A DNA stretch of 36,904 nt from JAXMBN01 sp046349875 (GTDB taxonomy: Bacteria; Planctomycetota; Planctomycetia; Pirellulales; Pirellulaceae): positions 1-36,904 of the forward strand of contig JAXMBN010000049.1 in the NCBI GenBank assembly GCA_046349875.1. The letters are read 5' to 3'. The position numbers and the translations under genes are program-made. This document shows positions 26,887 to 34,892 of the stretch, in pieces. Each line of letters starts with the position of its first letter. Position 1 is the stretch's first letter. The notes beneath the pieces were generated by a model. That model did no database searches and was not told where the DNA came from. It saw only the letters and a list, made by a program, of their open reading frames with translations.

Positions 26887-28263
26887 ATGAAGTTCGGCAT
26901 TCGATTCAACACTGGTCATGGGTTGGCTCGTTGGGCTTGCTCAACTCTTGCAGTGGTTGCCACGATGGGGTTCCCAGGCTTGGCTCACGCTCAATTCGGT
27001 TTTGGTTTCAACAATTTCCGCGGCGTGGTCGGTGGTGTAAGCATCGACGCTGAAGGAGTTGTTCGCGATGCTCAACTCGCGGATCAAGACGCAGCCCTTC
27101 GGGCATTGCGAGATATGTACAAAGGGGCTCCCAAGGAGATGGCCAAAGCATCCTCGATGCGAATGGTATCTTTAAAGGGGCTTCAAAAGGAAATTGCAAA
27201 AGCTCACGCTGAAGGCAAGCAACCTGCGGAAGAAGTTCTGTTCATGGGTGGACTGACTCGGATCGAGTATGTCTTCATTTATCCAGAGCTCAATGACATC
27301 GTGCTCGCCGGTCCAGCGGAAAACTGGATCGTTTCCAAGAGCGGTTCGGTGGTTGGACAAGCATCAGGTCGTCCAGTACTTTACCTTGATGATTTGTTGA
27401 CCGCCTTCCGATCCGTCGGCGCAGCACAACGGGAAGCGGTTTCGGTTTCGATCGATCCAACGCCCGAAGGAATCGCTCGTCTTGAAGCATTGCAGAAGAC
27501 CGTTGGTGCTCGATTCAATCCCGGCATGGAATCGCAATTCCGCGATGCATTCGGACCTCAAATGGTTCGTTTGACAGGTGTACCTTCCGATAGCCATATG
27601 GCTCGCGTCCTCTTGGCCGCCGATTATCAAATGAAGCGTTATGGAATGGATTTGGCAGAAGCTCCTGTCAAAGGACTTCCAAGCTATCTGGATATGATTC
27701 GCAACACCAATGGTGTTCCTCAGTCGCGATGGTGGATGGCTTGCGATTATTCCGCCGTGGAGCATACCAAGGATTCTCTCGCTTGGCGCATCTCGGGTCC
27801 TGGTATCAAGACCATGACCGAAGAAGAGTTCATCGACAACCAAGGTCAACGCAAGGGCAAAGGCAAGGTCGATGGTAAGGCTCAAAAGTGGGCCGACGTC
27901 TTCACTTCCAAGCTCGATGAATTGGCAACCAAAGACTCGGTCTTCGGTGAGCTTCGCAACGTGATGGACCTCTGTGTGATTGCTGCACTTGTTGAGTCCA
28001 AGAATTTGGAACAGCAAGCTGGATGCGATTTGTCGGTCGTTCGCGGAAAGAGCGAAGGCTTTGAATTGGCAAAGTTGGGAACCCCCAAGAGCCTTCCCGC
28101 TCAATGCAGCTTCTTGAAGACCAGCAATGGCTGGATCATTTCGACCAGTGGTGGTGTGATGGTTGATAGCTGGTCGGTCGTTGAGAAAACCAAGATCAAC
28201 GATTCGCTCGAAGAAGTTCGTTCCAAGGCCTCGCATTCTTCTGGAAGCTGGTATTGGAACTAG
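26887..28263 (+). CDS. DUF1598 exported protein
   Basis: 458 residues with a signal peptide ending LAHAQF. A short Gly/Phe-rich segment follows (FGFGFNNFRGVVGG), then the conserved region VSIDAEGVVRDAQLADQDAA, a stretch with VSLKGLQKEIAKAH, IEYVFIYPELNDIVLAGPAE, VLYLDDLLTAFRSV and VSVSIDPTPEGIARLEALQ. This is the DUF1598 pattern, a family I know only from Planctomycetes; its role is unknown. Only one Cys pair region (MDLCVIAAL, QQAGCDLSVV) is present. An earlier GTG or ATG would add about 47 residues with no family character. It has GGAGT upstream and a strong terminator directly after. Confidence 0.85.
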   Translation: MKFGIRFNTGHGLARWACSTLAVVATMGFPGLAHAQFGFGFNNFRGVVGGVSIDAEGVVRDAQLADQDAALRALRDMYKGAPKEMAKASSMRMVSLKGLQKEIAKAHAEGKQPAEEVLFMGGLTRIEYVFIYPELNDIVLAGPAENWIVSKSGSVVGQASGRPVLYLDDLLTAFRSVGAAQREAVSVSIDPTPEGIARLEALQKTVGARFNPGMESQFRDAFGPQMVRLTGVPSDSHMARVLLAADYQMKRYGMDLAEAPVKGLPSYLDMIRNTNGVPQSRWWMACDYSAVEHTKDSLAWRISGPGIKTMTEEEFIDNQGQRKGKGKVDGKAQKWADVFTSKLDELATKDSVFGELRNVMDLCVIAALVESKNLEQQAGCDLSVVRGKSEGFELAKLGTPKSLPAQCSFLKTSNGWIISTSGGVMVDSWSVVEKTKINDSLEEVRSKASHSSGSWYWN

Positions 28264-28292
28264 TTGAATTCGACCCATCGATGGATCCCCCC

Positions 28293-28320
28293 AAGCCGCG
28301 AGTGACCCTCGCGGCTTTTT
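28293..28320 (+). terminator. Intrinsic terminator after DUF1598
   Basis: A perfect 10-bp stem AAGCCGCGAG / CTCGCGGCTT with a five-base loop (28293-28317), ending in TTTTT including the stem's last bases, 30 bp after the stop codon. It is the clearest terminator in the window. Confidence 0.9.
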
Positions 28321-28523
28321 GTTTAGGTAGGCTGATCTCCTCCATTCCCGTGGTAAGTAGCTTGCAAATCGAGCCCTATTTCATCGAAAGAGGGCGATTC
28401 CGTAGGAGGTGGCATCAACTGGAATTGACGGGGTATATCCAAGCCAACTACGCTGACGCCTTTGTTTTCGGTCGCACGTGAGCCGATTGCATATCTTGGC
28501 GTCCGAAAACAAGGGCTAGGCTT

Positions 28524-29558
28524 TTGCTTACCACCAACAACGAGGCTCTTCTATCCCCACCTGCGGATCGAGGCTCGGTTAGCCGCCAGCTATTGATTGA
28601 CAGCAAGAGTTACGCAACCGAGATTCGTTGGAGAAGTTGGTGGCATCTGGGGTCGACCCTGGCCGTACTCGCAGCATTAATCGCAACAGTGGCATGGTTT
28701 CCTTCGATACCACTGCGAGCAGCCTGCAGCGTTGTCATCGCTTTGACGCTGGTTCGCATGTTCATTCTGTACCATGATTTTTTGCATCAGTCGATCTTCA
28801 AAGATTCTTGGGTCGCAACCTTCATCTTGCACGTTTATGGCAACCTGATGTTGACGCCACCCGGCGTTTGGAAGCGTTCCCACGATCATCACCATCGCCA
28901 CAACTCAAAGATCTTTGGAGCCAGTATTGGCTCGTTTCCGATCATGACGACGACAACCTACCTTTCGTCGACGTCTTCACAGCAGTTGGAGTATCGAATC
29001 GCTCGGAGCCCTTGGGTGATCGTCTTCGGTTACGTCACGGTGTTCCTTTTTGGAATGTGCGTCCACCCTCTCCTTTGCGACTTCCGAAAGAACTTGTCGG
29101 CCTTGGGAGCGATAGGTCTGCACTTTGGGCTGAGCGGACTTTTGATCATGCTGGGTGGTTGGTCGTTCGCGGCTTTTGCCTTTTTGATTCCCACCTGGAT
29201 CGCGATGCTCTCGGGGGCCTACCTGTTTTACATCCAACACAATTTTCCAGAAGCCAAGATCGCCGATCAACAGGATTGGGCCTACGTCGATGCTGCATTA
29301 TCGGCCTCCAGTTATTTGGAGACGGGGATGGTCATGCGGTGGTTTACAGGCAATATCGGATACCATCACGTCCATCATTTGAACGCCAAGATCCCGTTTT
29401 ATCGCTTGCCCGAAGCCATGAAAGGTCTTGTCGGACTGCAGAATCCAGGGCGAACTTCCTTATCGATTCGCGACATTTCAGGTTGTTTGCGACTCAAACT
29501 TTGGGACTCGGATTTGCGACAATTCGTGACTTTTGCTGCCGCAACAGCTGCAAAGTAA
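28524..29558 (+). CDS. Membrane fatty-acid desaturase (acyl-lipid type)
   Basis: 344 residues with about six membrane spans. The three iron-binding histidine boxes are in order: LYHDFLHQSIF (HxxxH), SHDHHHRHNSK, and GYHHVHHLNAKIPFY, with a fourth histidine context FYIQHNFPEAKI. This is the arrangement of front-type acyl-lipid or acyl-CoA desaturases (DesA-like) that place double bonds in lipids using ferredoxin or similar electrons. Start is a TTG at 28524; no ATG lies in frame upstream, and the AGGG near 28512 is a weak ribosome site. Regulation is unknown. The 286 bp to the next gene holds a small opposite-strand gene. Confidence 0.92.
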   Translation: MLTTNNEALLSPPADRGSVSRQLLIDSKSYATEIRWRSWWHLGSTLAVLAALIATVAWFPSIPLRAACSVVIALTLVRMFILYHDFLHQSIFKDSWVATFILHVYGNLMLTPPGVWKRSHDHHHRHNSKIFGASIGSFPIMTTTTYLSSTSSQQLEYRIARSPWVIVFGYVTVFLFGMCVHPLLCDFRKNLSALGAIGLHFGLSGLLIMLGGWSFAAFAFLIPTWIAMLSGAYLFYIQHNFPEAKIADQQDWAYVDAALSASSYLETGMVMRWFTGNIGYHHVHHLNAKIPFYRLPEAMKGLVGLQNPGRTSLSIRDISGCLRLKLWDSDLRQFVTFAAATAAK

Positions 29559-29626
29559 GCCCGGAACTATGCTGGTTTGCAACCTATTTGTGTGGTAAGA
29601 TGCTTGCACGTATCTAGTGAGCTCTT

Positions 29627-29846
29627 TCAGTTGATCTGAGAACGTTGGTTTCTCACTTCTTGCTCCAAGTCCTCATTTGCTGCGGAAATCAATCGTTCGA
29701 GATTGATGCCGTTGGGATTGCAGCTGTCTTTAAGGACTTGTTTCAACAGATCAGTGGGTAGGTACGATCGATCCATTGAACCAAGGTTTGCCCTCCCAGC
29801 CACGATAGCGAAAAACGCTACCCACGAAAGAGATTCGATACGTCAT
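29627..29846 (-). CDS. Small hypothetical protein of about 72 residues, one frame break
   Basis: No family recognised, but both parts are strongly protein-like. From ATG at 29846: SVFRYRGWEGKPWFNGSIVP. In the next frame: TDLLKQVLKDSCNPNGINLE, then LISAANEDLEQEVRNQRSQ and a stop at 29627. The frames join if one C is removed from the CCC run near 29753, giving about 72 residues. Its ATG shares the bases CATG with the ATG of the opposite-strand gene at 29845, so if both starts are right the genes are exactly divergent. A GTG 30 bases earlier (29876) is another possible start. It faces the desaturase gene. Confidence 0.5.
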
Positions 29847-30159
29847 GGCAAAACGCCCACGCGACGAAAGCACTCAACCGAAACCTTCGATCGAACCCCA
29901 TGGGAACGAAGAAGGCCTCGAAGATGGGACTCGCATTCTTAGAATATTTCGGCGCTACCTCATGTCGACCGGCCAGATGCTTTGTCTCAATGGCAAAGAA
30001 CTGGAAACCTATCGGCAAAGCCTCAAGAAACTTGTCTCCGAAGGACTGCTTACCGCAGAGTCTTTCCATGGAGGCTATTCCTTAACGGAAACGGGCTTTT
30101 CTGCCATGAAACAATTGCCACGCGAAAGCGAACCTTCCAAGCGAAGGTCATCCCAATAA
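29845..30159 (+). CDS. Small hypothetical protein, possible winged helix
   Basis: 104 residues, charged, no membrane segment. The middle resembles a small winged-helix unit: DGTRILRIFRRYLMSTGQML, then LETYRQSLKKLVSEGLLTAE and FHGGYSLTETGFSAMKQL, where the last part reads like a beta wing followed by T-x-x-G. The ends are Lys/Arg/Pro-rich and likely disordered. I cannot name a family. GAAAGAG lies about 12 bases before the ATG. It lies upstream of the RRM gene with 99 bp between. Confidence 0.5.
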   Translation: MAKRPRDESTQPKPSIEPHGNEEGLEDGTRILRIFRRYLMSTGQMLCLNGKELETYRQSLKKLVSEGLLTAESFHGGYSLTETGFSAMKQLPRESEPSKRRSSQ

Positions 30160-30258
30160 CCAAAGCTCCGTTCTTCGGAGTGAACCCTGCGACGAGATAT
30201 TCCCGGTTCTTTATCTTGTTGATAGATACATGCAAAGGACCCGATGGAGATTGGAAGA

Positions 30259-30568
30259 ATGAGTAAGAAGTTGTATTGCGGCAATCTGAGCTACAGTGTT
30301 GGATCCTCCCAACTGGAACAGATGTTTGCAGCTTTTGGAAGCGTCGTCAGCGCTCAGGTGATCGTCGATCGTGACACCGGTCGAAGCAAAGGATTCGGAT
30401 TTGTCGAAATGTCCAGCGCGCAAGAAGCCACCGCTGCAATCGAAGGTCAATGGCAAAGACAACGATGGTCACCAGCCTACAAGTTAATGAAGCTCGCCCT
30501 CGTGAACAAGAGGCGGTGGTCGCTCCTTTGATGGTGGTGGAAATCGCCCTCGCCGCGATCGCTGGTAA
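30259..30568 (+). CDS. RRM RNA-binding protein with Gly/Arg-rich tail, three frame breaks
   Basis: Like bacterial Rbp/RRM cold-shock proteins: MSKKLYCGNLSYSVG contains RNP2, and GRSKGFGFVEM is RNP1. After AAIEG the frame is broken three times (near 30448, 30465-30478 and 30508), but the pieces NGKDNDG, LQVNEARPRE and finally GGRSFDGGGNRPRRDRW with a TAA at 30566-30568 line up as one 103-residue protein with the usual basic, Gly-rich tail. It would bind single-stranded RNA in the cytoplasm. GGAAG lies just before the ATG at 30259. The longer reading in the first frame ends in unrelated residues and is not the real product. Confidence 0.82.
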
Positions 30569-30664
30569 TTCCAACGATTGGCATGCGAAGAAATGCTCCT
30601 CGCATTCTCGCATCGGCCTACCATCCTTGATGAGAACTGAATCGATTTTCCATCTCTCGCAATT

Positions 30665-30697
30665 TTTCGGGACCCGCACTTGGGTGCGTGTCCGAAA
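30665..30697 (+). terminator. Inverted repeat downstream of the RRM gene
   Basis: TTTCGGGACCCGCAC pairs with GTGCGTGTCCGAAA around a TTGG loop, with one mismatch and one bulge. It lies about 100 bp after the RRM stop and is followed by CTCCTTTTC, so it may end that transcript. The 30569-30917 stretch holds no gene I can recognise, only this hairpin and a short tandem repeat. Confidence 0.4.
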
Positions 30698-30848
30698 CTC
30701 CTTTTCAGGCTAGCCAGTGACGCATGGCCTTCTTTCGTGGTAAGTCATCGGTTCGACAGAGATGCTCGATCGTCTTTCGGAAAAGATGCGATTGGGAAAA
30801 ATCGAGCGAAGATTATTTACGATTGGGACAAGGCACCAATCTCGATTG

Positions 30849-30896
30849 GGACAATCGAACGACAGGACAATCGAACGACGGAACAATCGAAACAGT
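30849..30896. repeat. Three 16-bp tandem repeats
   Basis: Unit GGACAATCGAACGACA occurs at 30849-30864, again with one change at 30865-30880, and more divergently at 30881-30896. A related TTGGGACAA lies just before, at 30826-30834. It sits about 20 bp beyond the corrected ybeY stop and could be a mini-satellite or a binding site array. Confidence 0.75.
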
Positions 30897-30917
30897 GGAT
30901 CGTGGGTCGAGTGCGAA

Positions 30918-31392
30918 TCAATGAGGCTCAAAGGGAAACCATGCTGTTCGGCAAGGGGTACTCCGAATACTGAGATAGTGTCGCTCTTCGGCTCGCATTT
31001 CTTCCGCGGATTCGGGATCAGGGATCCCCAAGACCACGCAAATTAAACATGCCGTGAATCACGTAGAGCAATAGCTCGTCCTCAGGTCGCCACCCATGCT
31101 CCACCGCACATCGTGTCGCCGTTTCAAAACTCACCAGAATTTCGCCATCGATTCTTCCCTCGGTCTCAAAGGGAAACGAGATCACATCGGTTTCATAATC
31201 ATGACCGAGATGCTTGGCGTTGACTTCGCGTATCTCTGCATCCTCGAGAACAGCCACACTGATTTCGCCTAAGCCGTAGCCGTAGTCATTGGCAATCCGC
31301 CGAACCGCATCCGAGATTCGATCGGTTTCAAGATTCCATCGTTCGGATTCGCAACAGACTAAAACTTGAATCAACGTAGGACGCATCGCCAT
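30918..31392 (-). CDS. ybeY: Endoribonuclease YbeY, C-terminus frame-broken
   Basis: YbeY is a zinc-dependent RNase for 16S rRNA maturation and ribosome quality control. The frame from 31392 has EISVAVLEDAEIREVNAKHL, HDYETDVISFPFE and GEILVSFETATRCAVEHGW, all typical, and enters the catalytic helix VIHGM, but then reads FNLRGLGDP and stops at 31018. The expected HGxxHxxGxDH motif is thus damaged: the second histidine is Asn and the third is lost. In the next frame PDPESAEEMRAEERHYLSI continues the normal C-terminus to a stop at 30918, giving about 158 residues, the usual length. It follows the 7TMR-HD gene by 4 bp in the classic phoH-yqfF-ybeY operon. Confidence 0.85.
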
Positions 31393-31396
31393 CCAC

Positions 31397-33765
31397 CTAC
31401 GCGCTTTGTTGGCCAGGATACTTCACACGACCATGATAGATCGCTGTCAGCGATTTCACCAAGCTTCTCTTGACGAGCTCTAACTGCTTGAGGGTCAATC
31501 CGCATTCATCAAACTGACCATCCAGCAATCGCTTCATAGCGATCTGACTAACGAGACTTTCAATGCGAGACGGAGTGGGCTCTACCAAGGTTCGGCTCGC
31601 GCTCTCCACTGCATCTGCCAGCATCAAAATGGCGGCCTCGACAAACTGAGGCTTGGGACCAGGATAGCGGAAGTTCAATTCCGAAACCTCTTCGCCGTTG
31701 GAATTCTCTTCGCTTCGCTTCGCTGCTTGGTTATAAAAATATTCGACCAGCGTCGTTCCGTGGTGTTGCTCAACAAAATCGACCAAAGGCTTGGGAAGAT
31801 GGTGTTGGCGAGCCAAGTCAGCACCATCTTTGACGTGAGCAATGATCACGAGGGTGCTCATCGCAGGCTGCAAAGAATCATGCGAATTCGGACCCTGGCC
31901 CTGATTCTCAACAAAGTAATTTGGCTTGAACATCTTACCGATGTCGTGGAAGTAGGCCCCAACACGCGTGAGAAGCCCATTGGCTCCGATGGTATCAGCG
32001 GCCGCTTCGGCTATGGCCGCAACATTGATGGAATGGTTGTAGGTTCCAGGGGCTCGCTGCGCCAATTGTCGCAAAAGAGGATGGCTGGCATCGCCAAGCT
32101 CCAACAATCTCAAATCGGTTTGAACGTCAAAGATACGTTCAATCAGAGGCAATAGCCCCGTCATCAATAGGCAAGCCACAAACGCGAATCCGCCTTGGCG
32201 TCCCGCATCCAACACGAGATTGCGAAGCAACGGCATGGTGTCGCGTTGAACGGTCGACGTCAACGCAATCGGTTCAAGATCGTGAAGCGATCCACCACCG
32301 CCTTGCCCAACCAAGACACCAACACCCAAGGTTGTAAGACTCGTCACCACAGCCGCACCAAGTCCTACCCACATCAATCGAGTGCGAGTTCGGATCCGTC
32401 CCAACAATAGGACCGATGCCGCAGAGGCACTGATGAGTAACACGAACTCTGCCACGTCGAGCCCCAGAGACAACGTGATGGAAAGGGCTGCTGCAGTGAT
32501 GAGCATCAAGGCTAGTGATCGCCCAAAGGCAATGGAACCGGTCACTGCGCAAACCACCATGGGAATCACTTCCGCTCGCCAAGGATCGCGCGATAAGAAA
32601 CCTGCCAATACGACACATGCGACCGGCAAGGCGATAATGCGAGTCAACGCAAGAGGATCGGTCAAAAGTCGTCGATCGAACTGAAAGTAAATCGTGATTC
32701 CGCATAAAAGATAGATGGCTGCAATCATCCCTGCAAAAGCGAGTACACGGATGAATTGGTCCATGAACAGGAGATGCTGCGAAGTCCATGCATCGTATTC
32801 GGCCTTGAGCACACTCAGGTCGCTCTCCGTGATCGGCACCCCACCACGAACCAATGTCGTCGCGCCTGGCTGAAACGAAATCATGGCCGGAGGCACTGAC
32901 GCTATCGCCGTTTGTCGCGCTTTCTCGCTGAGATCGCTTCGATAGGTCAAGGTTTCTGGCAGGTTGCGAGTCAAGAAATTGTGGACCATATCGGCCACAC
33001 TTTCCGCTTCCGGTCGATTGACTTCGCGACGAAAATCGGTCCGCAACTTGGTCCGCAGATTGGCCAAGACCTCAGCGATTCGCACCCTTTCAATCTCGAA
33101 CGTTTTGACCTGCGATTCTTGTCCCGAAGGAAAGACGCGAATCCAACGTTGGTTCCCTTTGTCGATGTCGTGCGTCAACGATTTCAACAAGCCATGCTCT
33201 TCAATCGACTGAAACACGCTCAACAATACCACATCCAATTTTTCACGATTGGTCTGATCGGCGAAGGTAGAGTTAATCGCCGAGAGGGCATCCTGTGGCG
33301 CCATGGGTGGCTCTTCGCTACCACCAGCCCTCAGCAGCAAATCGTCGAGTGTTTGACGCTGGGTCGTGTCTAATTGATCGATCGACGTGGCATCTAGAAA
33401 GCGATAGATCTGGCCTTTGATCTGCGACGCGAATCTGAACCAAAGCCTGCACGCGGTTCTCGCAAAAGCAGATGACTTCGCGGCTCTGGTAGGGCTTTAA
33501 GAACTTCCGTTTTGGTCACGTCGGGCATCTTGAATGGCATGAGCCACAATAGAACGCGGGGGAATATAACCTTGGCGAAAGGCAAACGGCGGTACCATCC
33601 ACGCATCAAGACCGTCAAGGCGACAGCGAATAGCAACGCGATTCCAAATCGAAGCAGCACTGGCATCTGCGTAAGGGATTGGGTCCACTGTCGCAAAGCA
33701 CCCGGCTCCAGTTTGAAGCGATGCCACACGCTCGCTTCTTGTGCGTTTTCTAAGTTGGATGACAT
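31397..33765 (-). CDS. 7TMR-HD phosphohydrolase (PgpH/YqfF family), frame-broken N-terminal part
   Basis: A membrane enzyme of about 790 residues if corrected. The first membrane span (PVLLRFGIALLFAVALTVLM), then PPFAFRQGYIPPRSIVAH, PFKMPDVTKTEVLKA, SREVICFCENRVQALVQIR and GQIYRFLDATSIDQLD lie in alternating frames between 33600 and 33400. From 33340 the frame is clean: the rest of the extracellular 7TMR-HDED domain, seven spans (about 32800-32150), and the HD domain with YNHSINVAAIAEAAADTIG, RVGAYFHDIGKMFKPNYF and DFVEQHHGTTLVEYF. Relatives hydrolyse cyclic di-AMP; that activity here is inferred from the family. Its place between phoH and ybeY is conserved in many phyla. Confidence 0.88.
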
Positions 33766-33784
33766 AGATAGAGATTGCCTGAAA

Positions 33785-34766
33785 TCAACTCTCAGGCGGT
33801 TCGAACTGTATCCCTTTCACGCTATGGCCAGGAGCATCGTAAGCTCGCACAATTTTTTGGACGAGAGGATGGCGAACGATGTCGGTCTCTTGCAAACGAA
33901 TGAATCCGATTCCGGAAATCCCTTGGAGACGCTGAACAGCATCTCGTAGCCCACTGGTCTCCTGATGGTAAGTCGACCTGTGAAACGTCTCCGGAAATGA
34001 CGACTTTGGACCTTCCCCCATGCGCGTCAAAACATTTTCATCTGGCTTAACCGTCGAGTTCTGCGCCTCATCCAATATGATGAAGGCTTGGTTCAACGTG
34101 CGCCCGCGCATGTAGGCTAGCGGAATCACCTCGATGATTTCTTGCTCCATCAGGTATTTCACGGCAGTCATAGTCTACCATCTCGCTGATGGCATCGAGC
34201 AGCGGACGCAGGTAGGGATTCAATTTCTCCTGCAGATCCCCCGGAAGATAGCCTAAACTTTCTCCAGCTTCCACAGCCGGACGAACCAGCACAATTTTCC
34301 TAACCATTCGAGCCTTCAAGGCTTCCACGGCTGATGCGACTGCCAAATAGGTCTTCCCGCAGCCTGCTGATTATTTCAAAACGTCATGTCGTGTGCGGAT
34401 CGTCTCCACGTACCGAGCTTGCCCCTCGGTACGCGGTTTGACGCGGCGTCCAGGATTGCCGACAGCGACTTCCTTGGTATCCGGGGGCTTGATTTCTCGC
34501 CCCGTCAATTTGTGGATCGACTCTGCCGCTTCATCGGGAAACGCTCCGACGCGATACACCTTCTCCTTAAGGCGTTCTAGCACTTCCGTCGCTAGTCGTA
34601 CCGCATCCGAAGGCCCTGATATTCTGACTTGACCCGAACGATGCGTAACGGTTACACCCAATTGGCTCCGAATGAGCCGAATATTTTGGTCTTGTGGTCC
34701 AAAGAGCTGCAAAACCACATCTGGATCGGAAAGAGTCAAAGTTGCTTCGACATCCCGCGTTTCCAT
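33785..34766 (-). CDS. phoH: PhoH-family ATPase (YbeZ type), several frame breaks
   Basis: PhoH/YbeZ is an RNA-related P-loop ATPase that works with YbeY. The N-terminal KH-like part (VTHRSGQVRISGPSDAVRLA) and RTEGQARYVETIR are in one frame. At the P-loop the sequence is damaged: DVLK, a TAA (34371-34373), then SAGCGKTYLAVASAVEALK, where two codons of the normal GPAGxGKT stretch are missing. Then IVLVRPAVEAGESLGYLPGD; after an extra base at 34166 the frame changes to YLMEQEIIEVIPLAYMRGRT, FIILDEAQNSTV (Walker B), a short garbled stretch, TRMGEG, another, then SGLRDAVQRLQGI and IVRHPLVQKIVRAYD. Every break can be mended by small indels. It precedes the 7TMR-HD gene by 19 bp. Confidence 0.87.
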
Positions 34767-34892
34767 TCATATTGGGTATCCCACCATCGCACTCTTCCCA
34801 TCACCAAGATGGCACTCTTGACAAACGACAAGAAGTCAACAAGACCCATGCTTTACTAGGAAGGCTGATTCCTTGGGATGCACATTCCGTGC

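Noticed and set aside
27364..28278. A 304-codon open frame opposite DUF1598
   Set aside because: Antisense to a gene with a signal peptide and terminator; it would run through the other gene's whole second half without any motif.
30259..30568. Programmed frameshifting in the RRM gene
   Set aside because: Three shifts in 60 bases without a slippery heptamer or structure, in a window full of similar breaks, fit sequence error better.
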